64,000 nucleotides of DNA from assembly GCF_030410515.1 (NCBI RefSeq), contig NZ_JAUHHD010000001.1, positions 186,001-250,000 of the forward strand, given 5' to 3'. Below the pieces are notes generated by a model. The model saw nothing but the letters and a program-made list of their open reading frames with translations, did no database searches and had not been told where the DNA came from. The position numbers and the translations under genes were made by a program. The DNA is from Arthrobacter sp. YD4 (GTDB taxonomy: Bacteria; Actinomycetota; Actinomycetes; Actinomycetales; Micrococcaceae). Below are positions 1 through 7,181 of the stretch, piece after piece (the first letter of the stretch is position 1; each line of letters starts with the position of its first letter).

Positions 1-20
1 TGAACTACGGGTCTTGCCAT
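1..20 (-). CDS. Possible divergent regulator, first codons only
   Basis: An ATG on the minus strand at 20-18 opens a frame reading MARPVV before the window ends. A basic MARP-type N-terminus, divergent orientation and the adjacent inverted repeat are all common for TetR-family regulators. Only six codons are visible and there is no clear ribosome binding site, so this is an inference from context. It could equally be non-coding. Confidence 0.25.
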
Positions 21-30
21 GGGACCAGTA

Positions 31-64
31 TTCCATAACACTGTTCTGTAACACTGTTATGGAA
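31..64. promoter_or_regulatory. Near-perfect inverted repeat, probable repressor operator
   Basis: Two 15-base arms (31-45 and 50-64) around a 4-base spacer match at 14 of 15 positions. Each arm contains AACACTGTT, so the site is also a direct repeat of a 9-mer with a 13-base period. The right arm runs into the Shine-Dalgarno sequence (61-67) of the DUF4188 gene. Length and symmetry fit a TetR-type dimer pair operator. An RNA hairpin hiding the ribosome site is the alternative. Confidence 0.6.
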
Positions 65-74
65 GGAATGAGAC

Positions 75-575
75 ATGGCGGATCACGTTCACACAGGGCG
101 TTTCACGGCCGCTCCCGAAGGACCGGTGACAGTCTTCCTGATCGGAATGCGGGCCAACCGATGGTGGAAACTCGGGAAGGTGGCACAGGTGGCGGCGTCC
201 ATGCCCACGATGCTTGGCTACCTGGCCAAGACGCCGGAGGCCGGGCTGCTGGGCTATCAGCAGTGGTTCGGCCGGACCACGATCATGGTCACCTACTGGA
301 AGAGCCCCGAGCATCTGCAGCGGTTCGCGGCGGACCGCTCCGCACCGCACCTTGAGCCCTGGCGCCGGTTCATGCGGGAATCAGCCGGCACCGGCGACGT
401 CGGAATCTGGCATGAGACCTACGAGACGATCCCGGGTGGAAGGGAAAGCATGTACAGCGACATGCCGGTGTTCGGGCTGGCAGCAGCGACCGGCCACGTC
501 CCGGTCGGGGCGGGACTCAACACCGCCCGCCAGCGTTTGGAGGCAGACAGGGCACATGGTCCTCTGGCCGAATGA
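75..575 (+). CDS. DUF4188 domain-containing protein
   Basis: 166 residues, begun at an ATG with GGAAGGA seven bases upstream. The sequence has the look of the DUF4188 family of ferredoxin-like alpha/beta barrel proteins (related in fold to small haem or monooxygenase-like enzymes). Features seen are an N-terminal PVTVFLIGMRANRWWK strand-helix, a central IMVTYWKSPEHLQRFA segment, and a C-terminal WHETYE motif. The substrate is unknown. No signal peptide or membrane span is visible. The operator just upstream and a probable divergent regulator suggest inducible expression, perhaps by a small molecule. It lies where the region downstream of ychF would have been before the island inserted. Family assignment is from recalled family features; the function is not known. 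Confidence 0.75.
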   Translation: MADHVHTGRFTAAPEGPVTVFLIGMRANRWWKLGKVAQVAASMPTMLGYLAKTPEAGLLGYQQWFGRTTIMVTYWKSPEHLQRFAADRSAPHLEPWRRFMRESAGTGDVGIWHETYETIPGGRESMYSDMPVFGLAAATGHVPVGAGLNTARQRLEADRAHGPLAE

Positions 576-632
576 GGCGTCTCAGCCGAGGCCGGCAGGC
601 GGCTTCATTTTCGCTCGGAAGCCCAAGAAAGC

Positions 633-670
633 GGATGGCCGCCGGGAACAGGTGTTTCCGGCGGCCATTC
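633..670 (-). terminator. Original ychF terminator, now separated from ychF
   Basis: An 11-bp perfect GC-rich stem pairs 635-645 with 658-668, extended by A-T and G-T pairs into a six-base loop. On the minus strand the stem is followed by CCGCTTTCTT. It sits 22 bases beyond the stop codon of the displaced ychF 3' end, so it is read as the native terminator of ychF. It can now also end transcription of the DUF4188 gene. A diverged copy lies at 5959-5992. Confidence 0.7.
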
Positions 671-689
671 CTTTGCGGTCCTTGGCGGA

Positions 690-718
690 CTAGACGTTGA
701 AGCGGAACTCCACCACGT
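690..718 (-). other. attL: displaced original 3' end of ychF
   Basis: On the minus strand 716-690 encodes VVEFRFNV and a TAG stop, exactly the C-terminus of YchF, in host-like codons (GAG TTC CGC TTC AAC GTC). The reading frame upstream is lost at once: codon 717-719 is already different from the ychF gene. The ten bases 709-718 are identical to 6038-6047 inside intact ychF. This is the remnant expected at one side of an element integrated in the 3' end of ychF. Confidence 0.85.
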
Positions 719-903
719 TACGTTATCGAATAACCTTTACCTCATTTGCCGACTGCGTCGTTGAGCCGCGCAGGGTGGGGCTACCCTCGTCGGGCTCGTC
801 CCGGTCCCCTGACCTAAGTACCGCCAAGAGTGCTCTCGTCCCAGGAGATACCGGAGGCCTTAGCATCGAGCCCTCGCAACCAGCTTCAGGGCGTCGGCGC
901 CCG
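719..903. other. Left non-coding end of the island
   Basis: No credible gene is seen. Together with 576-718 this makes a 328-base stretch without a gene, holding the orphan ychF terminator, attL and this segment. A small hairpin (arms 889-893 and 898-902, loop TCGG) follows directly after the stop codon of the restriction gene and may end its transcript. Confidence 0.5.
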
Positions 904-3900
904 TTATCGTGTGCCGGTTAGGGTGGCCAGGGCGACCGCGACCTGTTCGAGGGAGTCCGTCGAGAGGCCCGACAATGGCACGTTCGGCTTTCGGCTTGCG
1001 AAACGGCTGGTGCGGAGGTTCGCCGCGACGTCCTGGAACCCCGGGGTATCTGCCAGCTGACGGAGAAACGAATCCATTACCGCAGCGTCGGGCCGTTGTT
1101 CCTCGGACATCTTCGACATCCGGCCGAAGTTGAGCTCTACCGACGTTCCCTGTCCCCTGAAGTAGAAGAGCGAGACTGTTCCCAGACGCGTTTTTCCATG
1201 GTCCAGGATCGGCAGGCTCCCCGCAGGGTAAATCGTCCTGGATCTGGAGAATGTCAATCCGGCCGAACGTGCTGACGTCAAGAGAACATCCAGCCGGTCG
1301 GCATTGTCCGGGTCGTGCTCTTGCACCCAGGCCCGGATAGTCCTTTCATCCCACACGGTTGCGCCCAGGCTTACCGGCGCAGGCTTGGCAGGAGTCCCCA
1401 GGTACTTCCGCAAGACGCCGGCGAATGTGTCCGCTGTGGCCACGAGCCACTCGATGAGCTCCGTTGACTGAGCCTCGTTCTGGAAGTCGCCGGGACGGCT
1501 GATGGTGAGCTTGGACGCCTTTCGGTCGGGTCTGTCGTCCCACTCGAGGCCGAAACCGAGGTCGGCCTCGAGGGCGCCGCGCTGGGCCCGCAACTTTGCG
1601 TAGAGGTCCTTGTCGTCGCCGATCCAGAACTGCGTTGCAACGCGGTTTGTCTGAGAGTTTACCTGCAGAAGGATCTGCCCGCGGGGATCCCCTATTCGGA
1701 CCTCGTACCAATTTTGCGGGTAGGGTCTGCGCCACGTGTCGATATTGGTCGCGGTCGCAACGCCGTGGCCCCGTACTCGCTCGAAGAATGCATACTGGGC
1801 GTCCCTCAGCGATATCCCGGTCCCGGCACGGGCTTGAGGCTTGAGTATGTTGCGGCGTGCGGTGATCGCGTCCCCGTCAACTTCAAGCCCGGCCGCTTCA
1901 GCGAGTTCTTCGGCGCCGATGAATTGCTCCGGATCGGCGTGGCCCTGTGCATCAAACCGGAGCCCCTCTTCCTCGAGCAGCACGCGTGGGTCATCGTTGC
2001 GGCCAGGGTCGGTCCAGCGGAAACCTGGTGAGACGGTCCCGCCGCTCTGCAGGACCCTCCAAGCGTTGGCCATCGGATAGCTCGCGATAATCGCGGCCAG
2101 TGGTTGCGCCCACGTGCCAGCCACGATCGCGACGTCACCGTACGTCGTCCAGCGCCCAGCCGGGATCTCGGCAATGATCGCAGCAAATTGACTGCGGAGC
2201 ACGGACGGCTCATCACGGACGGCGATGATGCTCTCATCCGGCCCCGGCCACAGCTCGATGATCTTCTCTGCCAGCTCAGCGCTCCGGGCGTGGATCTCGC
2301 CCACGCCCCATGAGGCGTTTGCGGCGATGGCCTGGTTCATCGAGACACCACTCTTGGCCAGCATCTCGCGCTTCTCGTCGAACGGTTTGTTGCTTAGCTC
2401 GCTGTTGTACCCGCTCAGGGTCAGGTTCCCAAGCGTATGCACGACACGCTCGTGTTCGTAGTCGATGTCGGCGTCGGCGCTGAAACCACCTGCAAACGTC
2501 TTGCGCACCGACTCCGTCATTGTTTGTGGCAACACATGCTCTATTGTCAGGTGCCGGGGATCGATGTCGACGATCTCCTTCGGGCGGTATGCCTCTTCGA
2601 GCCACTGCAGGATGAGCTTCTTCTGTGGTCCGCGGCCCTGCCAGTAAAACGCGACTGTCTTGGCGGCCTCTCGAACGTCCGAATCGGTCGCGAAGTGTTT
2701 GCGGCCGCGGGAAAGGTAGTCACGCAGGGCGACGTCGATGTGCTCCGCGTCACTGATCGCGCCTACAGCTTGGAGGAGGGTTCGGTTCAAGTTAGCGGTG
2801 GCGCGCCCGATGACGATGCGCCGCACGAAGTATGATTCCAGGTACGTCAGAGCCCGCACGACGTCGTCGTCAAGTGCAGTGCCGTCAGCTCGTCGGGCGA
2901 GGACTTGCATCACCACCGGGTACGCCGTGGTCGAGCCCCAAGCCTTGATCCTCTTAAGACGACGGCGGACCTCAGGATGATTTTCCCCGGAAGGCTCAAG
3001 AATCGTCGAGAGCACATCACCCAGCTTGGCGATACGGATAACCTCGGCCTCTAGCTCATCGACGTTTCGTAATCTCTCGAGCCGACGCTGTTGTCCGATG
3101 TAGGTGTCCGATTGCTTTGCCCGGTCGTCGCGCTGAGCTAGATCGAGCCAGAACAATAGTTCGAGATTCTCAGAGTCGAGCTTCCTTTCCAGTGGAAGCC
3201 AAATGTTCTCGTAGATCGCCTCTGCACGATCGCCCAGCCTCATGAACACATAGTTTTTGAGCAGGTCGCTTTGCGTGAGGCGGAGGCCAGTGTTGTTCAG
3301 CGATTCAAAGATGCGGTGCGCGTTGTCGGAGGGCTCGGCGGTGACGACTACTAGTGCCAACCCACGGACCACGGCGGCTTCGAGCAGCTCCAAGTTTCGT
3401 GGGTCCTCCGGGTCGCCGGCCGCGGCGATCTTGGAACGGAAGAATCGGTACGCAGCACCGATGGCATCCTCGCCGCCAGCATATGGTGCACGGTTAAGTA
3501 CCGCCATATAGGGTGCCCGGTCAGTCTGGGTTGGCAGGACTTTGAGCGGCTTTCCGTTGTCGAAGACATTGATCAGGTACTGCGCGTCGATTCCATTAGC
3601 GCGTTCGGTATGCCCCGCTTCAACCAGATGGTCGCGGAGTGCGGCCAGAAGGAGGGTCAGTGTGGTCAGGCGCTGCTGCCCGTCGACCACAAGGAATTTG
3701 TTGACGCCGATGGCACCGAAATCAGGACTGCTCGCCAGTACCAGTGACCCGATGAAGTGTGAGGCCTTCGGGTCCTCTCCCATAGAGCGCTCCAGCTCGA
3801 CGACGTCCGACCATAGTTGGTCTAACTGCTTTTTCCCCCACGAGTACACGCGCTGGTAGAGCGGAACCTGATATTGCTTCTTGCCTTCCAGAACACCCGC

Positions 3901-3927
3901 AAGCGTCCCGTTCTCCGCCCGAACCAC
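904..3927 (-). CDS. GmrSD-type restriction protein (DUF262-DUF1524) fused to an alkyltransferase-like domain and DUF4268
   Basis: 1007 residues from a GTG start with AAGGAGG five bases upstream. Residues about 10-230 are DUF262 (GmrS-like NTPase), with the DGQQR signature at 82-86 and the NNTGLRLTQSDLLKNYVF segment at 211-228. Residues about 410-555 are DUF1524 (GmrD-like HNH nuclease), with IEHVLPQ at 462-468 and LGNLTLSGYN at 499-508. Residues about 575-680 resemble MGMT/ATL alkyltransferase-like proteins: FAAIIAEIPAG, TTYGDVA at 594-600, and NAWRVLQSGGTVS where MGMT has PCHRV. Residues about 700-845 match DUF4268. The last 150 residues are unassigned. Known DUF262-DUF1524 enzymes (GmrSD, BrxU) cut modified phage DNA in the cytoplasm, so a modification-dependent role is likely. 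The acceptor cysteine is absent, so the ATL-like domain can only bind DNA. The gene is island-borne, with less biased codons than its neighbours. Confidence 0.85.
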   Translation of the reverse strand: MVRAENGTLAGVLEGKKQYQVPLYQRVYSWGKKQLDQLWSDVVELERSMGEDPKASHFIGSLVLASSPDFGAIGVNKFLVVDGQQRLTTLTLLLAALRDHLVEAGHTERANGIDAQYLINVFDNGKPLKVLPTQTDRAPYMAVLNRAPYAGGEDAIGAAYRFFRSKIAAAGDPEDPRNLELLEAAVVRGLALVVVTAEPSDNAHRIFESLNNTGLRLTQSDLLKNYVFMRLGDRAEAIYENIWLPLERKLDSENLELLFWLDLAQRDDRAKQSDTYIGQQRRLERLRNVDELEAEVIRIAKLGDVLSTILEPSGENHPEVRRRLKRIKAWGSTTAYPVVMQVLARRADGTALDDDVVRALTYLESYFVRRIVIGRATANLNRTLLQAVGAISDAEHIDVALRDYLSRGRKHFATDSDVREAAKTVAFYWQGRGPQKKLILQWLEEAYRPKEIVDIDPRHLTIEHVLPQTMTESVRKTFAGGFSADADIDYEHERVVHTLGNLTLSGYNSELSNKPFDEKREMLAKSGVSMNQAIAANASWGVGEIHARSAELAEKIIELWPGPDESIIAVRDEPSVLRSQFAAIIAEIPAGRWTTYGDVAIVAGTWAQPLAAIIASYPMANAWRVLQSGGTVSPGFRWTDPGRNDDPRVLLEEEGLRFDAQGHADPEQFIGAEELAEAAGLEVDGDAITARRNILKPQARAGTGISLRDAQYAFFERVRGHGVATATNIDTWRRPYPQNWYEVRIGDPRGQILLQVNSQTNRVATQFWIGDDKDLYAKLRAQRGALEADLGFGLEWDDRPDRKASKLTISRPGDFQNEAQSTELIEWLVATADTFAGVLRKYLGTPAKPAPVSLGATVWDERTIRAWVQEHDPDNADRLDVLLTSARSAGLTFSRSRTIYPAGSLPILDHGKTRLGTVSLFYFRGQGTSVELNFGRMSKMSEEQRPDAAVMDSFLRQLADTPGFQDVAANLRTSRFASRKPNVPLSGLSTDSLEQVAVALATLTGTR

Positions 3928-4372
3928 ACATGCCTCCTTGGGGCCCTAATGATGGAATGAGACTACCTCGCTGTCCCCAGCGACGACGTGAAGTTTCGCG
4001 CCTCCGACCACTTTTTGATTGGCATCTGACTGGCTTTTCGGGCCGTGAGTGGCCTGGGGTGAAGGTACGCAGTCCGATCCTGTCAGCGTGGAAGGGGGGT
4101 TAAGTCCGAGCTGAGACTCTGATTCCAAGTTCCCAATGGGGGTTAGTCTCGAGAACTTTGACCACCGACTTGGCCGGAGGCCACCGGAGGGTATCCGTTT
4201 TGCGCATTGAACTCCGCCCCCCATCGGGCTCCGTCCGCGGTCAGGGTGACTGGGTCTGCACGCCATTCCCAAGTGCCGCCCTAATTGTAAAGGTGCCGAT
4301 CTATTGCACAATGATTGGCGGGCGATATTGTGTCCATCACGACGCATGACGCTTTATTTGCTTGGAGGGTAA
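3928..4372. other. Divergent intergenic region inside the island
   Basis: 445 bases separate the restriction gene from the divergent membrane-protein gene. No convincing coding region is seen; a long minus-strand open frame here has no family resemblance and no ribosome site. The region should hold promoters in both directions. It is visibly less GC-rich near its right end. Confidence 0.5.
4304..4331 (+). promoter_or_regulatory. Candidate promoter of the island membrane/protease pair
   Basis: TTGCAC (4304-4309) and TATTGT (4326-4331) are separated by 16 bases and lie about 40 bases before the start codon at 4373. The match to a housekeeping promoter is moderate, and the region is AT-richer than the surroundings. 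Confidence 0.35.
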
Positions 4373-4951
4373 ATGGATGAGGGCTCTCTCGAAGAAGGCA
4401 CACCGGGCCTAGAGAATCCACGGGCCACAGGTCGACGCTGGCCGTTCGTCCTGACGATCATTCTCCTGTCAGTAGTCGCAGCTTTTACCGGCGCAGGATT
4501 CGCGTACAGCAACAGCTCCGCGCAGGCGTGGCGGGATAGTGCAGCCCAAGCAGCGAGCGACCTCGCCTCGACGAAGGAGGCATTGGCAGCGGCGGCCCAA
4601 GAGCGAGACCAACTTCGCGGAGTGCGCGACGAGCTGACCCAGACCAAGAGTTCACTGGCGGACATGACCTCAAAGTTCAATGCAACGACGGACAGGATCC
4701 GGTCCCTCTCCAACGAAAAGGCCCAAGTCGGTGATCAGGCCGCCTTAATGACCGGATTCGTAGCAACTTCACGCCAGGTCACGCAGGAAATGGATCAATG
4801 CATCTCAGCGCTCCAGACCCTTGAGGGCTACCTGATCAACTCCCGATCCTATGATTCCGTGTCTCTGGCGAACTACACTCAAACCATCAATAAGGGTTGC
4901 AACCAGGCCCGAGCGGACAGCGACGCGTTGTCGAGGCGGCTGGCCGGATGA
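4373..4951 (+). CDS. Membrane-anchored coiled-coil protein, island-borne
   Basis: 192 residues, ATG with GGAGGG upstream. An acidic N-terminus precedes a basic patch (GRRW) and one hydrophobic span at about residues 24-43. From about residue 50 to 115 the sequence is an alanine/glutamine-rich coiled coil (AAQAASDLASTKEALAAAAQ, then SSLADMTSKFNATTDRIRSL). The rest is helical with two cysteines (QCISALQTLEG and KGCNQARA). The layout suggests a bitopic protein with its coiled coil outside the cell. I do not recognise a family. Its stop codon overlaps the next start codon (ATGA), so the two products are probably made together and may interact. Codon use is mixed, as in the rest of the island. Confidence 0.75.
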   Translation: MDEGSLEEGTPGLENPRATGRRWPFVLTIILLSVVAAFTGAGFAYSNSSAQAWRDSAAQAASDLASTKEALAAAAQERDQLRGVRDELTQTKSSLADMTSKFNATTDRIRSLSNEKAQVGDQAALMTGFVATSRQVTQEMDQCISALQTLEGYLINSRSYDSVSLANYTQTINKGCNQARADSDALSRRLAG

Positions 4952-5721
4952 TATTCCCCCCTCGGGTTATCCTCCGCGGCCTCCTGCCTATGTTCGTGGC
5001 TGCGACCCTGGCCGGATGCGTCCCAGTCGCTCCGCCCTCGCCCGGTACTCCGTCCACCGGGACTCCAGCAAGTGGAAACCCGGCCTCGGTCCCGTCCATG
5101 CAACCTGCAGGCGGCCCGTCGGTAACACCCGGAGGGTTCTCGGACTACGAACGAGCTGCGCTTAGGGTTCGCAACATCGGGTGCGGGGGCGTCGCCCGAG
5201 GATCAGGCTTCGCTATCGCCGATCATGTGTTCGTTACCAATAGACACGTCATTGGTGGTGCATCGGTTCTCCAGGTAAGCACCTACGACGGGCATGACAT
5301 TGACGTTGTGGCCACCGGGGCGGTGACGTTCGCGGACCTTGCCCTGGTTTGGACGAGAGAGGCGCTGCCCCAAACGATCCAGCTCGCGGCAGCCAATCCC
5401 GCGATTGGTGCCAGTGTGACTGCTATCGGTTATCCGCTCGGCGGTCCGCTAACTACAAGCCATGGCAAAGTCCTTGCTTACGCGAAAGACCCGATCGGAT
5501 GGTCGTCCTTGCCCATGCTGATGAACGATGCCCCGATTGAGCACGGCAGCTCAGGAAGTCCCCTCATCGACGCATCTGGGCGCCTCGTCGGCGTCGTCTA
5601 TGCCGGCGGACCGAGTCAATTCGCCGTGCCGGTCGAGGTTCTGAAGGCAGCCCTGGCCAACCCCAGCGCCACTTCCCATAACGCAAACTGCGACGGCGTC
5701 CTTGGCGGACCGGCATCCTGA
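4948..5721 (+). CDS. Trypsin-like serine protease lipoprotein, island-borne
   Basis: 257 residues from an ATG that overlaps the previous stop codon as ATGA; an upstream ATG in frame is less likely because it would bury the signal peptide. Residues 1-24 form a lipoprotein signal with lipobox LAGC and Cys24. A Pro/Ser/Thr/Gly-rich linker runs to about 65. The protease domain shows His100 (TNRHV), Asp130 (TFADLAL) and Ser202 (HGSSGSP), the order and spacing of chymotrypsin-fold S1 enzymes of the DegP/trypsin-like type. There is no PDZ domain. The product should be a cell-surface protease tethered to the membrane. Coupling to the coiled-coil membrane protein suggests a two-part envelope module. 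Whether it contributes to defence with the restriction gene is unknown. Confidence 0.8.
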   Translation: MIFPPRVILRGLLPMFVAATLAGCVPVAPPSPGTPSTGTPASGNPASVPSMQPAGGPSVTPGGFSDYERAALRVRNIGCGGVARGSGFAIADHVFVTNRHVIGGASVLQVSTYDGHDIDVVATGAVTFADLALVWTREALPQTIQLAAANPAIGASVTAIGYPLGGPLTTSHGKVLAYAKDPIGWSSLPMLMNDAPIEHGSSGSPLIDASGRLVGVVYAGGPSQFAVPVEVLKAALANPSATSHNANCDGVLGGPAS

Positions 5722-5958
5722 ATACGGCGATCTAACATCGTCGATATCTGCGGGACTTTGGAACTTGTCCGCGGCGAACGGGCGAGACGGACCTACCTTA
5801 GTTTGACGATTGTTCCCGATTGATCCGTCCATTCCACGCCCTAACCGCGGGGGGGCTTACCCGGCCCCAGGACGTTACTCCATTGCTGGATTCGCATCGC
5901 TAGCCTGGCTATATCGAGCCAGTACTCAGATGCTCACAAAGCAGTGCTGCAAAAGCTG
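5722..5958. other. Right non-coding end of the island
   Basis: I see no gene. A short perfect stem (arms 5905-5910 and 5917-5922, six-base loop) lies near the end and might be part of an integrase arm site or a terminator for the protease gene. An open minus-strand frame overlapping the protease gene end has no family resemblance. Confidence 0.4.
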
Positions 5959-5992
5959 ATGGCCGCCAAGAACCTAAGTTCCTGACGGCCAT
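5959..5992 (-). terminator. Terminator of present-day ychF, island-borne copy
   Basis: Stem 5959-5965 with 5986-5992 is continued by an inner stem to a CTAA loop and followed on the minus strand by CAGCTTTTGC. The outer arm ATGGCCGCC and the distance to the ychF stop (60 bases) match the orphan terminator at 633-670 (56 bases from its stop). The two are therefore diverged homologous copies, one native and one brought in. Confidence 0.7.
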
Positions 5993-6018
5993 TGCACTAT
6001 GTTTCAAAAGGTCACAAC

Positions 6019-6047
6019 CTACACATTAAATCTAAATTCCACCACGT
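6019..6047 (-). other. attR: imported 3' end of ychF
   Basis: The final codons of intact ychF read GAA TTT AGA TTT AAT GTG TAG. They encode the same EFRFNV as the displaced copy at 690-707, yet every one of the six sense codons differs by synonymous change and is AT-richer. AGA and TTT are out of character for the rest of the gene. The shared core with attL is 6038-6047. The segment was evidently supplied by the element to restore the gene. Confidence 0.85.
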
Positions 6048-7104
6048 CGCCGTCGGCCATGACGTATTCCTTGCCTTCGATCCGGACCTTGCCGCGGGAC
6101 TTGGCCTCGGCCATGGAGCCGGCGTCGATCAGGTCGTCGAAGGAGACCACCTCGGCCTTGATGAAGCCGCGCTGGAAGTCCGAGTGGATGACGCCGGCGG
6201 CCTGCGGGGCGGTGTCGCCCTGGTGGATGGTCCACGCGCGGGTCTCCTTGGGACCGGCCGTGAGGTAGGTCTGCAGCCCCAGGGTGTGGAAGCCGACGCG
6301 GGCCAACTGGTCCAGGCCGGACTCGTCCTGGCCGTTCATTTCCAGCATCTCGCGGGCCTCTGCCTCGTCGAGTTCGACGAGGTCGGACTCGAGCTTGGCG
6401 TCGAGGAAGATGCAATCGGCGGGAGCCACCAGGGCGCGCAGTTCATCCTGCTTCTCGGGGCTGCCGAGGATGCCCTCGTCGGCGTTGAAGACGTAGATGA
6501 AGGGCTTGGCCGTCAGCAGGCCCAGCTCCTTCAGGTGTTCCATTTCCAGCTTGTCGCTCTTGATCGAGGAGAAGATGGTGTCGCCGCGCTCCAGGACCGT
6601 CTGGGCCGCCTTGACGGCTGCCAGCTCGGCAGCCTCGCGCTTCTTGATCTTGACTTCTTTTTCGATCCGCGGGATGGCCTTCTCGATGGTCTGCAGGTCA
6701 GCGAGGATCAGCTCGGTGTTGATCGTTTCCATGTCCGAGCGGGGATCGACCTTGCCGTCGACGTGGATGACATCGGGGTCGTCGAACACGCGCACCACCT
6801 GGGCGATGGCCTCGGCCTCACGGATGTTGGCGAGGAACTGGTTGCCCAGGCCTTCGCCCTCGGACGCGCCCTTGACGATGCCGGCGATGTCAACGAAGGA
6901 CACTGCGGCCGGCAGGATGCGCTGGGAACCGAAAATTTCGGCCAGCTTCTCCAGCCGCGGGTCCGGCAGGTTCACGACGCCGACGTTGGGCTCGATGGTG
7001 GCGAACGGGTAGTTCGCCGCGAGCACCTGGTTGCGGGTCAGTGCGTTGAAAAGAGTTGATTTGCCGACGTTGGGCAGTCCGACGATGCCAATAGTAAGAG
7101 CCAC
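6019..7104 (-). CDS. ychF: Redox/ribosome-associated ATPase YchF (OLA1 family)
   Basis: 361 residues, full length. The P-loop GLPNVGKST is at residues 8-16 and the Walker B-like [10 protein letters not shown] follows. The NKxD position reads NADE, the NxxE variant that gives this family ATP rather than GTP preference. A C-terminal TGS domain ends at EFRFNV. YchF is a cytoplasmic translational GTPase-like ATPase that binds ribosomes and affects stress responses. It is divergent from rmuC with 77 bases between start codons. Its last six codons were replaced by island DNA without changing the protein, see attR and attL. Start is ATG with AGGATTGA-type upstream bases, not a strong ribosome site. 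Confidence 0.97.
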   Translation of the reverse strand: MALTIGIVGLPNVGKSTLFNALTRNQVLAANYPFATIEPNVGVVNLPDPRLEKLAEIFGSQRILPAAVSFVDIAGIVKGASEGEGLGNQFLANIREAEAIAQVVRVFDDPDVIHVDGKVDPRSDMETINTELILADLQTIEKAIPRIEKEVKIKKREAAELAAVKAAQTVLERGDTIFSSIKSDKLEMEHLKELGLLTAKPFIYVFNADEGILGSPEKQDELRALVAPADCIFLDAKLESDLVELDEAEAREMLEMNGQDESGLDQLARVGFHTLGLQTYLTAGPKETRAWTIHQGDTAPQAAGVIHSDFQRGFIKAEVVSFDDLIDAGSMAEAKSRGKVRIEGKEYVMADGDVVEFRFNV

Positions 7105-7181
7105 GAGGATTGATTCTACCGGTAAACGGCTCCCCGGCGTCGCTGGCTAAAACTGTCAGAGGTGCGTGCCAGAGTGAAGGC

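Larger units (their letters stand above)
709..6047. mobile_element. Integrase-less genomic island inserted in the 3' end of ychF
   Basis: The island is bounded by a ten-base direct repeat (709-718 and 6038-6047) lying in two versions of the ychF 3' end. The cargo is a large DUF262/DUF1524 restriction-type gene on the minus strand and, divergent from it, a coupled pair encoding a membrane coiled-coil protein and a protease lipoprotein. Bases between the genes are less GC-biased than the flanks, and the cargo uses more A/T-ending codons. No recombinase, transposase or replication gene is present, so the element was mobilised in trans, lost its integrase, or entered by a different route. The boundary evidence is directly visible; the mechanism is inference. 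Confidence 0.8.

Noticed and set aside
3946..4347. Open minus-strand frame of 133 codons between the island genes
   Set aside because: No ribosome site, no family resemblance, Ser/Arg/Pro-biased composition of a chance frame, and it lies over the divergent promoter region.
5992..7059. Long plus-strand frame opposite ychF
   Set aside because: It is the antisense shadow of ychF, as shown by the P-loop, NADE and TGS features on the minus strand.
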